This document shows, piece by piece, positions 35,835-44,377 of a DNA stretch of 64,000 nucleotides. A program made the position numbers and the translations under genes. Position 1 is the stretch's first letter. The number at the start of each line of letters is the position of its first letter. Source of the stretch: CAYPTY01 sp964413935 (GTDB lineage Bacteria > Bacteroidota > Rhodothermia > Balneolales > Balneolaceae); assembly GCA_964413935.1 (NCBI GenBank), contig CAYPTY010000015.1, positions 20,229-84,228 on the forward strand. The letters are read 5' to 3'. A model generated the notes under the pieces. The model did no database searches and had not been told where the DNA came from. It was given only the letters and a program-made list of their open reading frames with translations.

Positions 35835-36639
35835 CGGTTTCCGAAGTACGGAAAACCATGTCTTCTGCATCGAATTTCTCATCACTGAGCAGCTGCTGCA
35901 TTTCAGCCCGCAGTTTCTGTATGGTGAGCCCACTATTCAGGGATCCGTTTTTGGCGATGGAAATTCGGCCGGTTTCTTCTGAAACCACAATCACGAAAAC
36001 ATTATTACTCTCTGAAATACCTACCGCGGCACGGTGCCTGGTTCCAAAATTTGTGGAGAGGTTCGGGTTCTGGGAAATAGGCAGATAACAGCTTGCTGCA
36101 ATCACCCGATTGCCCTTTATGATGACGGCTCCATCGTGCAGTGGCGTATCTTTCTGAAAAATAGTTCGGAGCAATTCGGAATTTACTTTGGCATCAATAC
36201 GAACCCCCACATCTACCAGGTCCTGTAATGAGTTGGAACGTGAGAACACGATGAGGGCTCCGGTTTTTTCCCTTGCCATGGATTTAACGGCATCAATCAC
36301 TTCATCGATCACATTCTCGGAATTGGTGCCTCCCAGAAATTTATCCAGACTTGTATTGGTACCTAGTCTGTAGAGTAGTTTTCGGATTTCAGGCTGGAAA
36401 ATGATAAATACGGCCAGAATCCCAACATCCAGTATGCGGGTCAAAATGAAATTGATGGTCGTAAAGCCGAAGAGGCTGATCACAGCATTAACGAGAACGA
36501 CGAGTACAATCCCAATAGCTGCCTGAATAGCGAAGGTTCCCCTGATCCACCGGTAAAGGTAGACTAAGACAAGGGCAATAATCAGGGTTTCTACGAAATC
36601 CTGAATGCCAAATTCCAGTAATCCCAGAGGGAGTTTCAT
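35818..36639 (-). CDS. cdaA: Diadenylate cyclase CdaA
   Basis: Membrane enzyme that makes cyclic di-AMP from two ATP, a messenger for potassium and osmotic balance. The 273-residue protein has three N-terminal membrane helices (about 10-85) and a DAC domain with the two catalytic signatures DGA (169-171) in LHDGAVIIKG and RHR (201-203) in GTRHRAAVG. Length and order fit the CdaA/YbbP class, not DisA. It starts 14 bp after folP; the folP-cdaA order is common in Bacteroidota. CdaR-type regulator and GlmM are absent here. The end of the gene borders the RAYT repeats. Confidence 0.95.
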   Translation of the reverse strand: MKLPLGLLEFGIQDFVETLIIALVLVYLYRWIRGTFAIQAAIGIVLVVLVNAVISLFGFTTINFILTRILDVGILAVFIIFQPEIRKLLYRLGTNTSLDKFLGGTNSENVIDEVIDAVKSMAREKTGALIVFSRSNSLQDLVDVGVRIDAKVNSELLRTIFQKDTPLHDGAVIIKGNRVIAASCYLPISQNPNLSTNFGTRHRAAVGISESNNVFVIVVSEETGRISIAKNGSLNSGLTIQKLRAEMQQLLSDEKFDAEDMVFRTSETELNLN

Positions 36640-36653
36640 GTTGTTTTAATTGA

Positions 36654-37445
36654 TCAGTGACGATTTGCCTGCAGGGCGTTGAATATCTGTATGGAGTCCC
36701 AGGCTTCCTGTACATCATGAACCCTCAGCACATTGGCACCGTGCAAAAGGCTATCGTAATGAAGGGCAATGGTTCCAGCCAGTCTGTCGCTTGCTTCACG
36801 TCCGCCTAATAACTTTCCTATCATTGATTTACGTGAAGCACCTATCATTAAGGGGTAACCAAAATTCCTGAAAATAGCAAGGTGAGCCAGTAAGTTTAGA
36901 TTGTGTTCCAGTGTTTTTCCGAAGCCAATCCCCGGGTCGATCAGGATATTGTGGACACCCTCCTGATTGAGCACCCTGATTTTATCTTCAAAAAAAGCAC
37001 GCACATCCTCAATCACATCACCATACTCCGGGTTTTCCTGCATGGTTTTCGGATCGCCCTGAGCATGCATCAAGATATAAGCTGCACCAAATTCCTCACA
37101 TAGCACGGCAAAGCGCGGCTCTTTGGTTAAACCGCTTACATCGTTAATGATGTGAGCACCCAGATCGAGGCACTGTCTTGCCACTTCATACTTGGTTGTA
37201 TCGATGGACAAAATCAGTTCCGGCATCTCTTGGCGGATGATTTTTACTACCGGGATCACTCTTTGCAGTTCTTCGTCTTCGCTAACCGGTTCAGCTCCCG
37301 GGCGTGTTGACTCCCCCCCGATATCGATGATTTGTGCTCCTGCTTCCGAAAGGCTTCTGGCATGTTCCAGCGCACGTGCTGGATCTGTAAACAAGCCACC
37401 ATCGCTAAATGAATCCGGCGTCACATTCAGGATTCCCATCACCAC
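36654..37445 (-). CDS. folP: Dihydropteroate synthase
   Basis: Joins p-aminobenzoate with the pterin pyrophosphate in folate synthesis; target of sulfonamides. The 263-residue product has VMGILNVTPDSFSDGG (2-17), GGESTRPGA, ISIDTTKYEVA, IINDVSG, LIDPGIGFGKT and GASRKSMIG, all standard. The start is unclear. GTG at 37445 is the first usable codon, but the frame stays open and reads KLQLPHTELDLTQPV just upstream, which is a normal DHPS N-terminus, back to a stop at 37509-37511. No ATG, GTG or TTG occurs there. An unusual start codon such as the ATA at 37490, or a sequence error, is possible. Confidence 0.93.
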   Translation of the reverse strand: MVMGILNVTPDSFSDGGLFTDPARALEHARSLSEAGAQIIDIGGESTRPGAEPVSEDEELQRVIPVVKIIRQEMPELILSIDTTKYEVARQCLDLGAHIINDVSGLTKEPRFAVLCEEFGAAYILMHAQGDPKTMQENPEYGDVIEDVRAFFEDKIRVLNQEGVHNILIDPGIGFGKTLEHNLNLLAHLAIFRNFGYPLMIGASRKSMIGKLLGGREASDRLAGTIALHYDSLLHGANVLRVHDVQEAWDSIQIFNALQANRH

Positions 37446-37516
37446 CGGCTGGGTGAGGTCAAGTTCAGTATGGGGAAGCTGTAATTTTATGGATGTGGAA
37501 GTAGGCTGTTAGCGTT

Positions 37517-37852
37517 TTACCATTCTTCCTGGAGCTCATCCAGTTTGTCTTCTTTTGTAGCCCACTCATCAGCACCATCCATGGCATCTTTGGTTTCATT
37601 GATGATGCGGTCTTCCCACTTTTCAGCCAGACGTTCGTTGAGCTCAATGTAATGTTCCCATTTTTCCGGAACCTCATCGTCGGGGAAAATGGCTTCGACC
37701 GGACACTCAGAAACACAAGCATCACAATCGATGCATTCATTCGGATCGATGGTCAGAAAATTCGGACCTTCACGGAAAGCATCAACCGGACAAACGGCCG
37801 CACAATTGGTGTACTTACAATTAATACAGGGCTCAGTTACAATGTAGGGCAT
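37517..37852 (-). CDS. 7Fe-type (FdxA-like) ferredoxin
   Basis: Small electron-transfer protein with a [3Fe-4S] and a [4Fe-4S] cluster predicted. The 111-residue protein begins [17 protein letters not shown] and has Cys9, Cys12, Cys17 and Cys21 in a C-x2-C-x4-C-x3-CP pattern, then [13 protein letters not shown] with four more cysteines. This matches Azotobacter-type ferredoxin I, including [12 protein letters not shown] between the motifs. The non-ligand Cys of the first motif (the equivalent of Cys24) is Ala here. The acidic C-terminal tail ([17 protein letters not shown]) is also typical. It precedes folP in the same direction, with a 71-bp gap to the folP GTG. Confidence 0.92.
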   Translation of the reverse strand: MPYIVTEPCINCKYTNCAAVCPVDAFREGPNFLTIDPNECIDCDACVSECPVEAIFPDDEVPEKWEHYIELNERLAEKWEDRIINETKDAMDGADEWATKEDKLDELQEEW

Positions 37853-37907
37853 AGGAAAGACGAATTTGGTGGTTTTAAACTCTCGTGAGAATAAGAATTA
37901 ATGCCGA

Positions 37908-39092
37908 TTATTTCAGCATTACTTTGACACTGTCAAAAGAACCATCATTGGGGGCGGGTTTCGTTCCCAGAAGATGATTCATCAGCTCATAAACATGTAC
38001 ATTCTCGAACACACCCACTTTTTCATTCTCTTTGAATGATGGTCCTCTTGCCGCAAAAAAGGCCCACATAGCTTCTTCCTGATTGTCGAATCCATGACTG
38101 GCTCCGCTCATGCTCCCGCGGTAGTAGTCTTTGGTAGTAATCACATAGCCCAAATCAGAGACCAGTAATAATTCAGGTACCCGGTCGCTGTTTTTCAGAT
38201 GATATCTCTCCGGGATGTCGGCTTTCAGATAAGCATCGAAATGTTCGGCATCATTCAGATCCTCGAACACATCCTCAATCGGGCGATCTTTCTCTGCCAG
38301 AAAAACTCCTTTGGAACCCATCACCCACTCTACATCATCGGGGTTGATGTAATCATCCAGAAAAATTACCCGCTCATCAGACACATCATACATGCCGTGG
38401 TCAGACACAATAATCACTTCAGTATCCCCGAGTCCCTTTGCATCCAGCTCCTGCACCAGGTAACCAACCAGACTGTCGGCCCGCTGAATTGCTCCAACAA
38501 TTTCCTGCGATTCGGGACCATAGGTATGACCAACACCATCCACAAAAGAAAAATATAGAGTGGCAAAGTCGGAATCGGTAGAGAGCCATTTTACCACAGT
38601 GTCAATCCGGGCACTATCCGGAACGGAGCCATCATATTTTTTCCAGTGCGTGGGATGCATACCCTGAATATCCGCTTCAGAGCCCACCCAGAACATGGTG
38701 CCTGCAGTCAGTCCCTGTTTCTCTACGGTATTCCAGATGGGTTCGCCAAAGTAGAAGCGGCCGTCTTCAACCGCGTCACGGTTACCCATGCTGTAGCGCT
38801 GATCCAGATCAGGGGCGTAGAAAGAATTATCGATAATGCCGGTGTTTTCCGGATACAGGCCGGTGGCTAAGCTGTAGTGATTGGGAAAAGTATTGGAAGG
38901 AAAAACGGGAATCATTCCCTCAGCAAGTACTCCATCCTCAACAAATGCATCAAAATGAGGAGTTTCGGCTTTGGTCAGATAATCTGCTCTGAAACCGTCA
39001 AATGAAACCAGCAGTACTTTTGCCTGCTCTTTCTGTTCGGCACATGATATGAACAGCAGTGCAATTAATGAGAGCAGTAGCCCTTTTTTCAT
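37908..39092 (-). CDS. NPP-type alkaline phosphatase superfamily phosphodiesterase, lipoprotein
   Basis: Ectonucleotide pyrophosphatase/phosphodiesterase-like enzyme that would split phosphodiester or pyrophosphate bonds outside the inner membrane. The 394-residue protein has lipobox FISC (Cys17), metal-site SFDGFRADYL (Asp32), the nucleophile Thr68 and Asn71 in FPSNTFPNHYSLATGLYPENTG, DGVGHTYGP and VSDHGM with further metal ligands, and SHGFDN near the end. The Thr nucleophile and FPNHY pattern separate it from classical alkaline phosphatases. Nucleotides, nucleic-acid ends or phosphocholine lipids are possible substrates. It is the last gene of the surface-protein cluster that runs from 50858, 14 bp after the propeller lipoprotein gene. 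Confidence 0.9.
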   Translation of the reverse strand: MKKGLLLSLIALLFISCAEQKEQAKVLLVSFDGFRADYLTKAETPHFDAFVEDGVLAEGMIPVFPSNTFPNHYSLATGLYPENTGIIDNSFYAPDLDQRYSMGNRDAVEDGRFYFGEPIWNTVEKQGLTAGTMFWVGSEADIQGMHPTHWKKYDGSVPDSARIDTVVKWLSTDSDFATLYFSFVDGVGHTYGPESQEIVGAIQRADSLVGYLVQELDAKGLGDTEVIIVSDHGMYDVSDERVIFLDDYINPDDVEWVMGSKGVFLAEKDRPIEDVFEDLNDAEHFDAYLKADIPERYHLKNSDRVPELLLVSDLGYVITTKDYYRGSMSGASHGFDNQEEAMWAFFAARGPSFKENEKVGVFENVHVYELMNHLLGTKPAPNDGSFDSVKVMLK

Positions 39093-39106
39093 CTTTGTCC
39101 CCTTGT

Positions 39107-40384
39107 TTATTCGAAGTCGGTGGTGAGTTTGAATCTTGAAATCCTGTTATTGCCCTTATCGGCCACATAAACCACCCTGTTGAAGTATGATACTCCGCTG
39201 GGCTCATTAAACTGTTTGGGTGCCCGGCCCAACCCTCCGAATGAAACGATGAGTCTTTTTGAACGGTCATCGGCACCTATAGGTGGTGTTACCCCTTCCT
39301 GCCCGTTACTCTGAAATTGATAAAGACGATGCTTGTCTGCATCCACTACAAAAATGAACCGGGTTGCATCACCGGCAAAGGCTACATCGGTGGGGCGGGA
39401 AAATTTAAACGGATCATACAGAAAGCTGTCAGCAGCGGTGGTATCTCTGCCCAGCAGATCACCATTCGACTGGAAAACCAGACCATCTGTTGTTTCGACG
39501 GCATTTATCCAGAGCACTCGAAACGGAATTTCGACGCTGGTTCCGGTTTGAGTGATCAGGAAACTTCGGTCATCCGTGAAAATGTCACGCTGAGGCGGGG
39601 ATACAAAGGTGGCAATGGATGACACCTCCACTCCACTTGCCAGGCTGGGTGTTACCGGACTAAGTGAGCGAAGCTGACGAACGTTCTCGTATTTGCCGGT
39701 ATCTTCATTTCTAACATACTCTAGAATAATCCTATCCGCTGAAGCGATGGATGAAGGATCGTTGGCCGGTCCGATACGGGTAACATAGAGGGAGTTATCA
39801 GCCAGTGTAGCCAGTCCTGTGATTGAAACCTGCTCATAATTGTCACCCCTATTTCTGTTGATACGAGTAATCTGTGCGGCTCGGGTGCTGAGAGAAGCAT
39901 CATCGAAAGGAAAAACGAGGGTGTCCACTACTGTGGGCTGACCGATGTGCCAGTCTTCCACGATATACACAACCGGCAGGTCGTATCGCTGATTATTTCG
40001 CTCAGGAATGAGGATACTATCCCGGGCAGCAACAAATAATCTGAGCTGTCGGTCCTGAGTTACAGCAGTTGCATCGCGGAAATTAAGTCTTTGTCTCTCT
40101 CCAAGGTCGGCACGATCCAGAAGGTAAACCCCCTGACGGTCGGTTACATATACAAAGGTGTCAAAGCCTACAAAGACATCCGAAGGCTCATCAAAACCTT
40201 CCCAGAACGGCAGAACCGGTGCATAACCATCAATGGACTCCTGTGTTGGATCAATACGACCTTCTTCGATAATCTCATCCGTAGTGTCGTTTTGTTTTGA
40301 TCCAAAGATGGAATCACAACCGCTTGCGATTATCATCAGCAGTCCGAATATGAAAAAGGTACTAAGCGTTGATCTGATTTTCAT
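39107..40384 (-). CDS. Beta-propeller (NHL-like) lipoprotein of unknown function
   Basis: I do not recognise a named family. The 425-residue protein has a signal with lipobox ASGC (Cys23) and repeated propeller-type segments: GFDEPSDVFVGFDTFVYVTD (about 60), FKFSRPTDVAFAGDATRFIFVVD (about 335) and FNEPSGVSYFNRVVYVADKG (about 395), with LYQFQ and ISRFKL blade ends. These are NHL/SMP-30-type blades. It would sit in the outer membrane facing the periplasm or outside. It is packed between the NPP gene (14 bp) and the PorV-like gene (4 bp), so it belongs to one operon with them. A scaffold or ligand-binding part of that system is likely. Confidence 0.75.
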   Translation of the reverse strand: MKIRSTLSTFFIFGLLMIIASGCDSIFGSKQNDTTDEIIEEGRIDPTQESIDGYAPVLPFWEGFDEPSDVFVGFDTFVYVTDRQGVYLLDRADLGERQRLNFRDATAVTQDRQLRLFVAARDSILIPERNNQRYDLPVVYIVEDWHIGQPTVVDTLVFPFDDASLSTRAAQITRINRNRGDNYEQVSITGLATLADNSLYVTRIGPANDPSSIASADRIILEYVRNEDTGKYENVRQLRSLSPVTPSLASGVEVSSIATFVSPPQRDIFTDDRSFLITQTGTSVEIPFRVLWINAVETTDGLVFQSNGDLLGRDTTAADSFLYDPFKFSRPTDVAFAGDATRFIFVVDADKHRLYQFQSNGQEGVTPPIGADDRSKRLIVSFGGLGRAPKQFNEPSGVSYFNRVVYVADKGNNRISRFKLTTDFE

Positions 40385-40388
40385 TGCT

Positions 40389-41408
40389 CTATAAATTGAT
40401 TCTGACTGCGATTCTGTTTACTGCCCCAAGTCGTTCGAAGCTATTGTAGGCGTAATCGAAATTAATACTTCGCTCACCAAACGGTATTTTCAGCCCTGCT
40501 CCAAGGCTCGGCAGGTCATTTTCATCCAGCCCGAGCTGATATCCGCTTCTGAGGAAAAACTGACCGAGAAAACCATACTCAGCACCAAAACTGAACTGCT
40601 CGGCATTATCAGCGGGATTCGTGACCTGAGTTGTGAGCAACAGAGAATGCTGTTCGGCTTTGATCACATCATAGGCTGCGGCAAGTGAGAAACGGGTAGG
40701 AAGTACTACATCCGCAAAATCAGTAACCACAATATCTTCACCCTGCCCTTCAATATCCGGTCTGGAAATGCGGCCGCTTGGAGTGGCATCCAGTCCAAAG
40801 TTTGAGATTCCAACTCCGAATCGAAGTCCGGTTGTGCCAACTGCATAGAAAAATCCGAAATCGATGCCTACGGTATTCACGTCCACATCGAAGATACTTT
40901 CGTTCAGGTAGCGCAGGGTGAGTCCGTAGCTGAATGAGTCAGTGAGTTTCTGTGATGCCGTTAAACCGATGGTATAATGCGTAGTCGCAAACTGCTGACC
41001 GTTTCCGAAGGGTCGGAATTCGGTGGTTACGGCCATGTCGCCCGATGTGAGGTATTGCAGGGATGCACCAAAGGTAAAATCACCCACCCGGTAAAGAATA
41101 CCGGTGTAATTCATGGGGATGTCAACAAAGTAGGAAGTATAGCCAAACATCACTTCGGTACCTTCACCCTGAGCGGCCAGAGCCGGATTCCAGTACATAC
41201 TTGCAGAACCTACGGCATCTGCCATGTTTGAGCTGCCCATAGCGGCAGAACGGGCGTCGACATTAATCTTGGTAAATTGAAAACCTGCAGTTGCTGAACG
41301 GTCTCCCCCGAAGCTGGGTAACAGTCCCTGCGCATTAAGACTGCTATTACCAAACATCAACAGCAGCATCGGTATAAAAATCAGGCTATGTAGGGTAGAC
41401 TTTTTCAT
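40389..41408 (-). CDS. PorV/PorQ-family outer-membrane protein
   Basis: Outer-membrane beta-barrel related to PorV, the shuttle protein of the type IX secretion system, and to PorQ. The 339-residue protein has a signal peptide (ending LNAQG), the family N-terminus INVDARSAAMGSSNMADAVGSASMYWNPA (read in pieces from about residue 50), a FGYTSYF strand, and a C-terminal barrel strand (NRIAVRINL). It follows the TonB receptor gene by two bases. A private PorV-like protein next to two T9SS cargo proteins suggests it handles export or attachment of those cargoes; the role is inferred. Confidence 0.85.
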   Translation of the reverse strand: MKKSTLHSLIFIPMLLLMFGNSSLNAQGLLPSFGGDRSATAGFQFTKINVDARSAAMGSSNMADAVGSASMYWNPALAAQGEGTEVMFGYTSYFVDIPMNYTGILYRVGDFTFGASLQYLTSGDMAVTTEFRPFGNGQQFATTHYTIGLTASQKLTDSFSYGLTLRYLNESIFDVDVNTVGIDFGFFYAVGTTGLRFGVGISNFGLDATPSGRISRPDIEGQGEDIVVTDFADVVLPTRFSLAAAYDVIKAEQHSLLLTTQVTNPADNAEQFSFGAEYGFLGQFFLRSGYQLGLDENDLPSLGAGLKIPFGERSINFDYAYNSFERLGAVNRIAVRINL

Positions 41409-41410
41409 GT

Positions 41411-44365
41411 TTAGAATTTGATAGAGAAGCCGAAAACGATATGACGTTGCTGGATGAAGTTTGCCGGGTTCAGATAAGCCGGGATGTTATTATCGCGGGG
41501 ATCCAGATATCGCGGATCGCGCACATTGCTGGGCACATCATAAGAACGGTCGTTCCTCAGTTCAGCCAGTTCAGCCTGACTGGTCGGATAATCGGTTCGG
41601 TATCCTTTTCCGGTAACCGGGTTGATGATAATGGGGTTCTCATTATTCAGGATGTTCGTGATTTCAAGGAAGGCCGTGATACGGGTTCCATTTATATCAA
41701 ACCATTTCTGAAAATTCAGATCCATGTAGAACCAGCTTGGGCCAATTTCGCTGAATCGTTGAGCCGGATCCTGAACCCTCTCATAGATGGGTCTCCAGTC
41801 TTCCACACCTGTTACAGGGTTTCGCTCAAAGCCTTTGAATTCGACCGGAGTATATCGGGTACCGCTTCTCCACACGGCAGATAGGAAGAGCTGCAATTTG
41901 TTTAAGGGATCAAGACCAAAGAGCGGGTTTCTGCGGTCATAGGTAAAGGTCACGCTACTCTTTACATCAAAGGGGCGATCCCATGGCAGTGGAGTCTCAA
42001 CATTGGTTCCGATGTCCTGCTGGGCTGCAATATCCCGGAAATTATCATCAGCTGTTGCACTCAGACCTTCAGCACGAGAGTAGGATGCAGAAACCTGTCC
42101 GCGGAACAGATCTCGGTACCGTTTAATGTAGGTCACTTCCACCCCGCGAGACCGAGCGAAATCACCGTTTATCCGGAATGCCCGAACAACTTCTCTTCCG
42201 GTTACATCGAATGTGGTGATTTGCTGGGTTGTGATGAAGTCATATTTATCTCTCCAGAATGCCGAGATATTCAGAGCATCGTTTGAGGTAATCTGGTTTC
42301 GAAGTCCGATTTCATAGGAGATATCCACTTCCGGGTCCAGATTCGGGTTTCCGAGGTCAGGCAGGTCAGACTGATCACGGAAGAAGGGATCCAGGCCGGT
42401 GTAAACAAAGGTCGGGTGCGGAAGGCGGGTGGAATGCCCGTAGTTGAAAAAGAGTACCTGATTTTCACGAACCGGGAAGGATACACTGATTTTAGGAAGC
42501 AGCCTGAACTTAAATCGCATACCCAGAATCGGGGTTGTGCTGTCCAGATAATCCTGACGCACAAACTCGGGAACCTGTGAATCGGGATCCCTTACCGCGT
42601 TATCTACGAATTCGCCGGGTGCCCAGTATTCCAGTCGTGCACCCACATTCGCAATGAGACCCCGGTATCTGATCTTATCCGTGATGAAAAAGGCACCGCG
42701 TTTCGGTTTTGCTCTCCATAGATCAAAAGTTTCCCCGATACGAAAAGTCTGTGATCGTGTATTGGTTTCCGGATCGATAATGATCGGAGCTCCGATCCAC
42801 GGGCGGGTGATATCAATCCACTGGTAGTCATTAAACTTAAATTCAAAACCGGCATCCAGTTGATTCTGACGCCCGTTAAAGAATTTGGTCATTGTAGATT
42901 TAAAGGTGATTTCTTCAGCAAAATGGTCGTGCCATAAGCGGGCAATACCACCATTGTTGAAGAAGCCGGGACCAGCCAGCACATAGGTGAACTCATCTGT
43001 ACCGGCAAACTCATCAGCCGGCCAGGTTACAATGGATTCGGGATCAAATTCACTGTCAACAGAATCGGGTCGCCAGTCTCGGCCGTTGGCATCAGCCCGT
43101 AGTCTGGTGAAGAGACGACTGACCTGTATCTCATAAAAAGCGGATGTGGAAACGGCTTGTGTCCATTTCACATAAGCCAGTTTACTGTCGGCCGAATAAG
43201 TATTGGCATTATCCAGATCCAGCTGGAAGGGGAACTGGAAACCGGGCTGAATCTGCACATCAGCAGCGGTTATCTGAAGCATTCGGGTGTTCTGATTCAC
43301 CTGCAGCGATCTCTGGTAAGCCGCCTGAAGCTTCATGCCTGGTTTGATATTATAGGTCAGCTTCAAACTTCCATTCCAGCGATTACTCTGCCGGGGTGAT
43401 AATCTGGTGTCATTCACGAGTGAAGAGCGGACCTGATCGGCTGAAAATTTTGTGTAGTCATCAGAGAGTGATACCTGGCCGGTGGCAAAAAATGTCAGCT
43501 TCCCGGGCAGGTCAAGTCCTACAGCCGGTAATAATTGTTCGGCCAGTATACCCGGTCCCCCGAAGGATAACTCATAGACATCCGCAAAAAAGTTAGCCTG
43601 GTTATCGGCTACATTAGATCCGAAATTATCCCGTTTGTGGGTGAAATTTCCCTCATAGCGGTCGCCGCCATCCCGCGTTTTCACGGATATTACCCCAGAA
43701 GTCACGTCTCCGTATTCCGCTCCAACACCCCCGGTAACCAGCTCAACGGCTGAGAAGGAGTTGGCCCCAAGATCAAGACCCAGACCTGTACCGGCCAGCG
43801 GATCCTGTGCAGATACCCCATCGATTACAAAACCGGTCTCATTTGCCCGGCCACCTTTGATATAAAGACCGGTTGGATCGTTAATAACCCCGGCTTGTAA
43901 TGAAACAGCATCCTCAACCCGCTGAATAGGAGCTGCTTCAATATCTTTTCGGCTGATGGTTACCGATGTCTGGGATTTTTCTACATCAAAAATCGGTGCT
44001 TCTCCTACAACCACCACTTCCTTATCGGAAGTAATGACCACTTCATTCAATTCATAATCTAGTCGGGTGACTTCTCCCGCCTCAACTTTGATCCCCGTCA
44101 GTAGTACCCGCTCAAAGCCGATAAATGAAATTTCAATGGTGTAATCACCCGGACGGATTCTCCGGATGCGGTAAAAACCGTCTATGTTGGTTGACTGCCC
44201 AAAGGTCGTTCCCTTAATCACTACGTTTACGCCGGGCAGTGTTTCTCCGGTTTCCTTCTCTTTGATGATACCTTCAATGGTACCGGTCTGAACTTCATCC
44301 TGAGCAGTAACAGAAGCGCTGAATGCGATTAGGATGATGAAAAATATGCCTGCTATTCTCTTCAT
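41411..44365 (-). CDS. TonB-dependent receptor, 984 residues
   Basis: Outer-membrane gated channel of the surface cluster. It has a signal peptide (FFIILIAFSASVTAQ), a CarboxypepD_reg-like domain (GTIEGIIKEKETGETLPGVNV, about 25-110), a plug (VSLQAGVIND, GVGAEYGDVTSGVISVKTRDGG; about 120-240) and a large barrel ending in HIVFGFSIKF. No SusD-type lipoprotein follows; instead a different lipoprotein gene lies directly upstream (12 bp) and a PorV-like gene downstream (2 bp). The substrate cannot be deduced. It is a different receptor from the one at 1-2741: longer, with little more than the common domain plan shared. Confidence 0.94.
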   Translation of the reverse strand: MKRIAGIFFIILIAFSASVTAQDEVQTGTIEGIIKEKETGETLPGVNVVIKGTTFGQSTNIDGFYRIRRIRPGDYTIEISFIGFERVLLTGIKVEAGEVTRLDYELNEVVITSDKEVVVVGEAPIFDVEKSQTSVTISRKDIEAAPIQRVEDAVSLQAGVINDPTGLYIKGGRANETGFVIDGVSAQDPLAGTGLGLDLGANSFSAVELVTGGVGAEYGDVTSGVISVKTRDGGDRYEGNFTHKRDNFGSNVADNQANFFADVYELSFGGPGILAEQLLPAVGLDLPGKLTFFATGQVSLSDDYTKFSADQVRSSLVNDTRLSPRQSNRWNGSLKLTYNIKPGMKLQAAYQRSLQVNQNTRMLQITAADVQIQPGFQFPFQLDLDNANTYSADSKLAYVKWTQAVSTSAFYEIQVSRLFTRLRADANGRDWRPDSVDSEFDPESIVTWPADEFAGTDEFTYVLAGPGFFNNGGIARLWHDHFAEEITFKSTMTKFFNGRQNQLDAGFEFKFNDYQWIDITRPWIGAPIIIDPETNTRSQTFRIGETFDLWRAKPKRGAFFITDKIRYRGLIANVGARLEYWAPGEFVDNAVRDPDSQVPEFVRQDYLDSTTPILGMRFKFRLLPKISVSFPVRENQVLFFNYGHSTRLPHPTFVYTGLDPFFRDQSDLPDLGNPNLDPEVDISYEIGLRNQITSNDALNISAFWRDKYDFITTQQITTFDVTGREVVRAFRINGDFARSRGVEVTYIKRYRDLFRGQVSASYSRAEGLSATADDNFRDIAAQQDIGTNVETPLPWDRPFDVKSSVTFTYDRRNPLFGLDPLNKLQLFLSAVWRSGTRYTPVEFKGFERNPVTGVEDWRPIYERVQDPAQRFSEIGPSWFYMDLNFQKWFDINGTRITAFLEITNILNNENPIIINPVTGKGYRTDYPTSQAELAELRNDRSYDVPSNVRDPRYLDPRDNNIPAYLNPANFIQQRHIVFGFSIKF

Positions 44366-44377
44366 ATTGCTCCGTTA

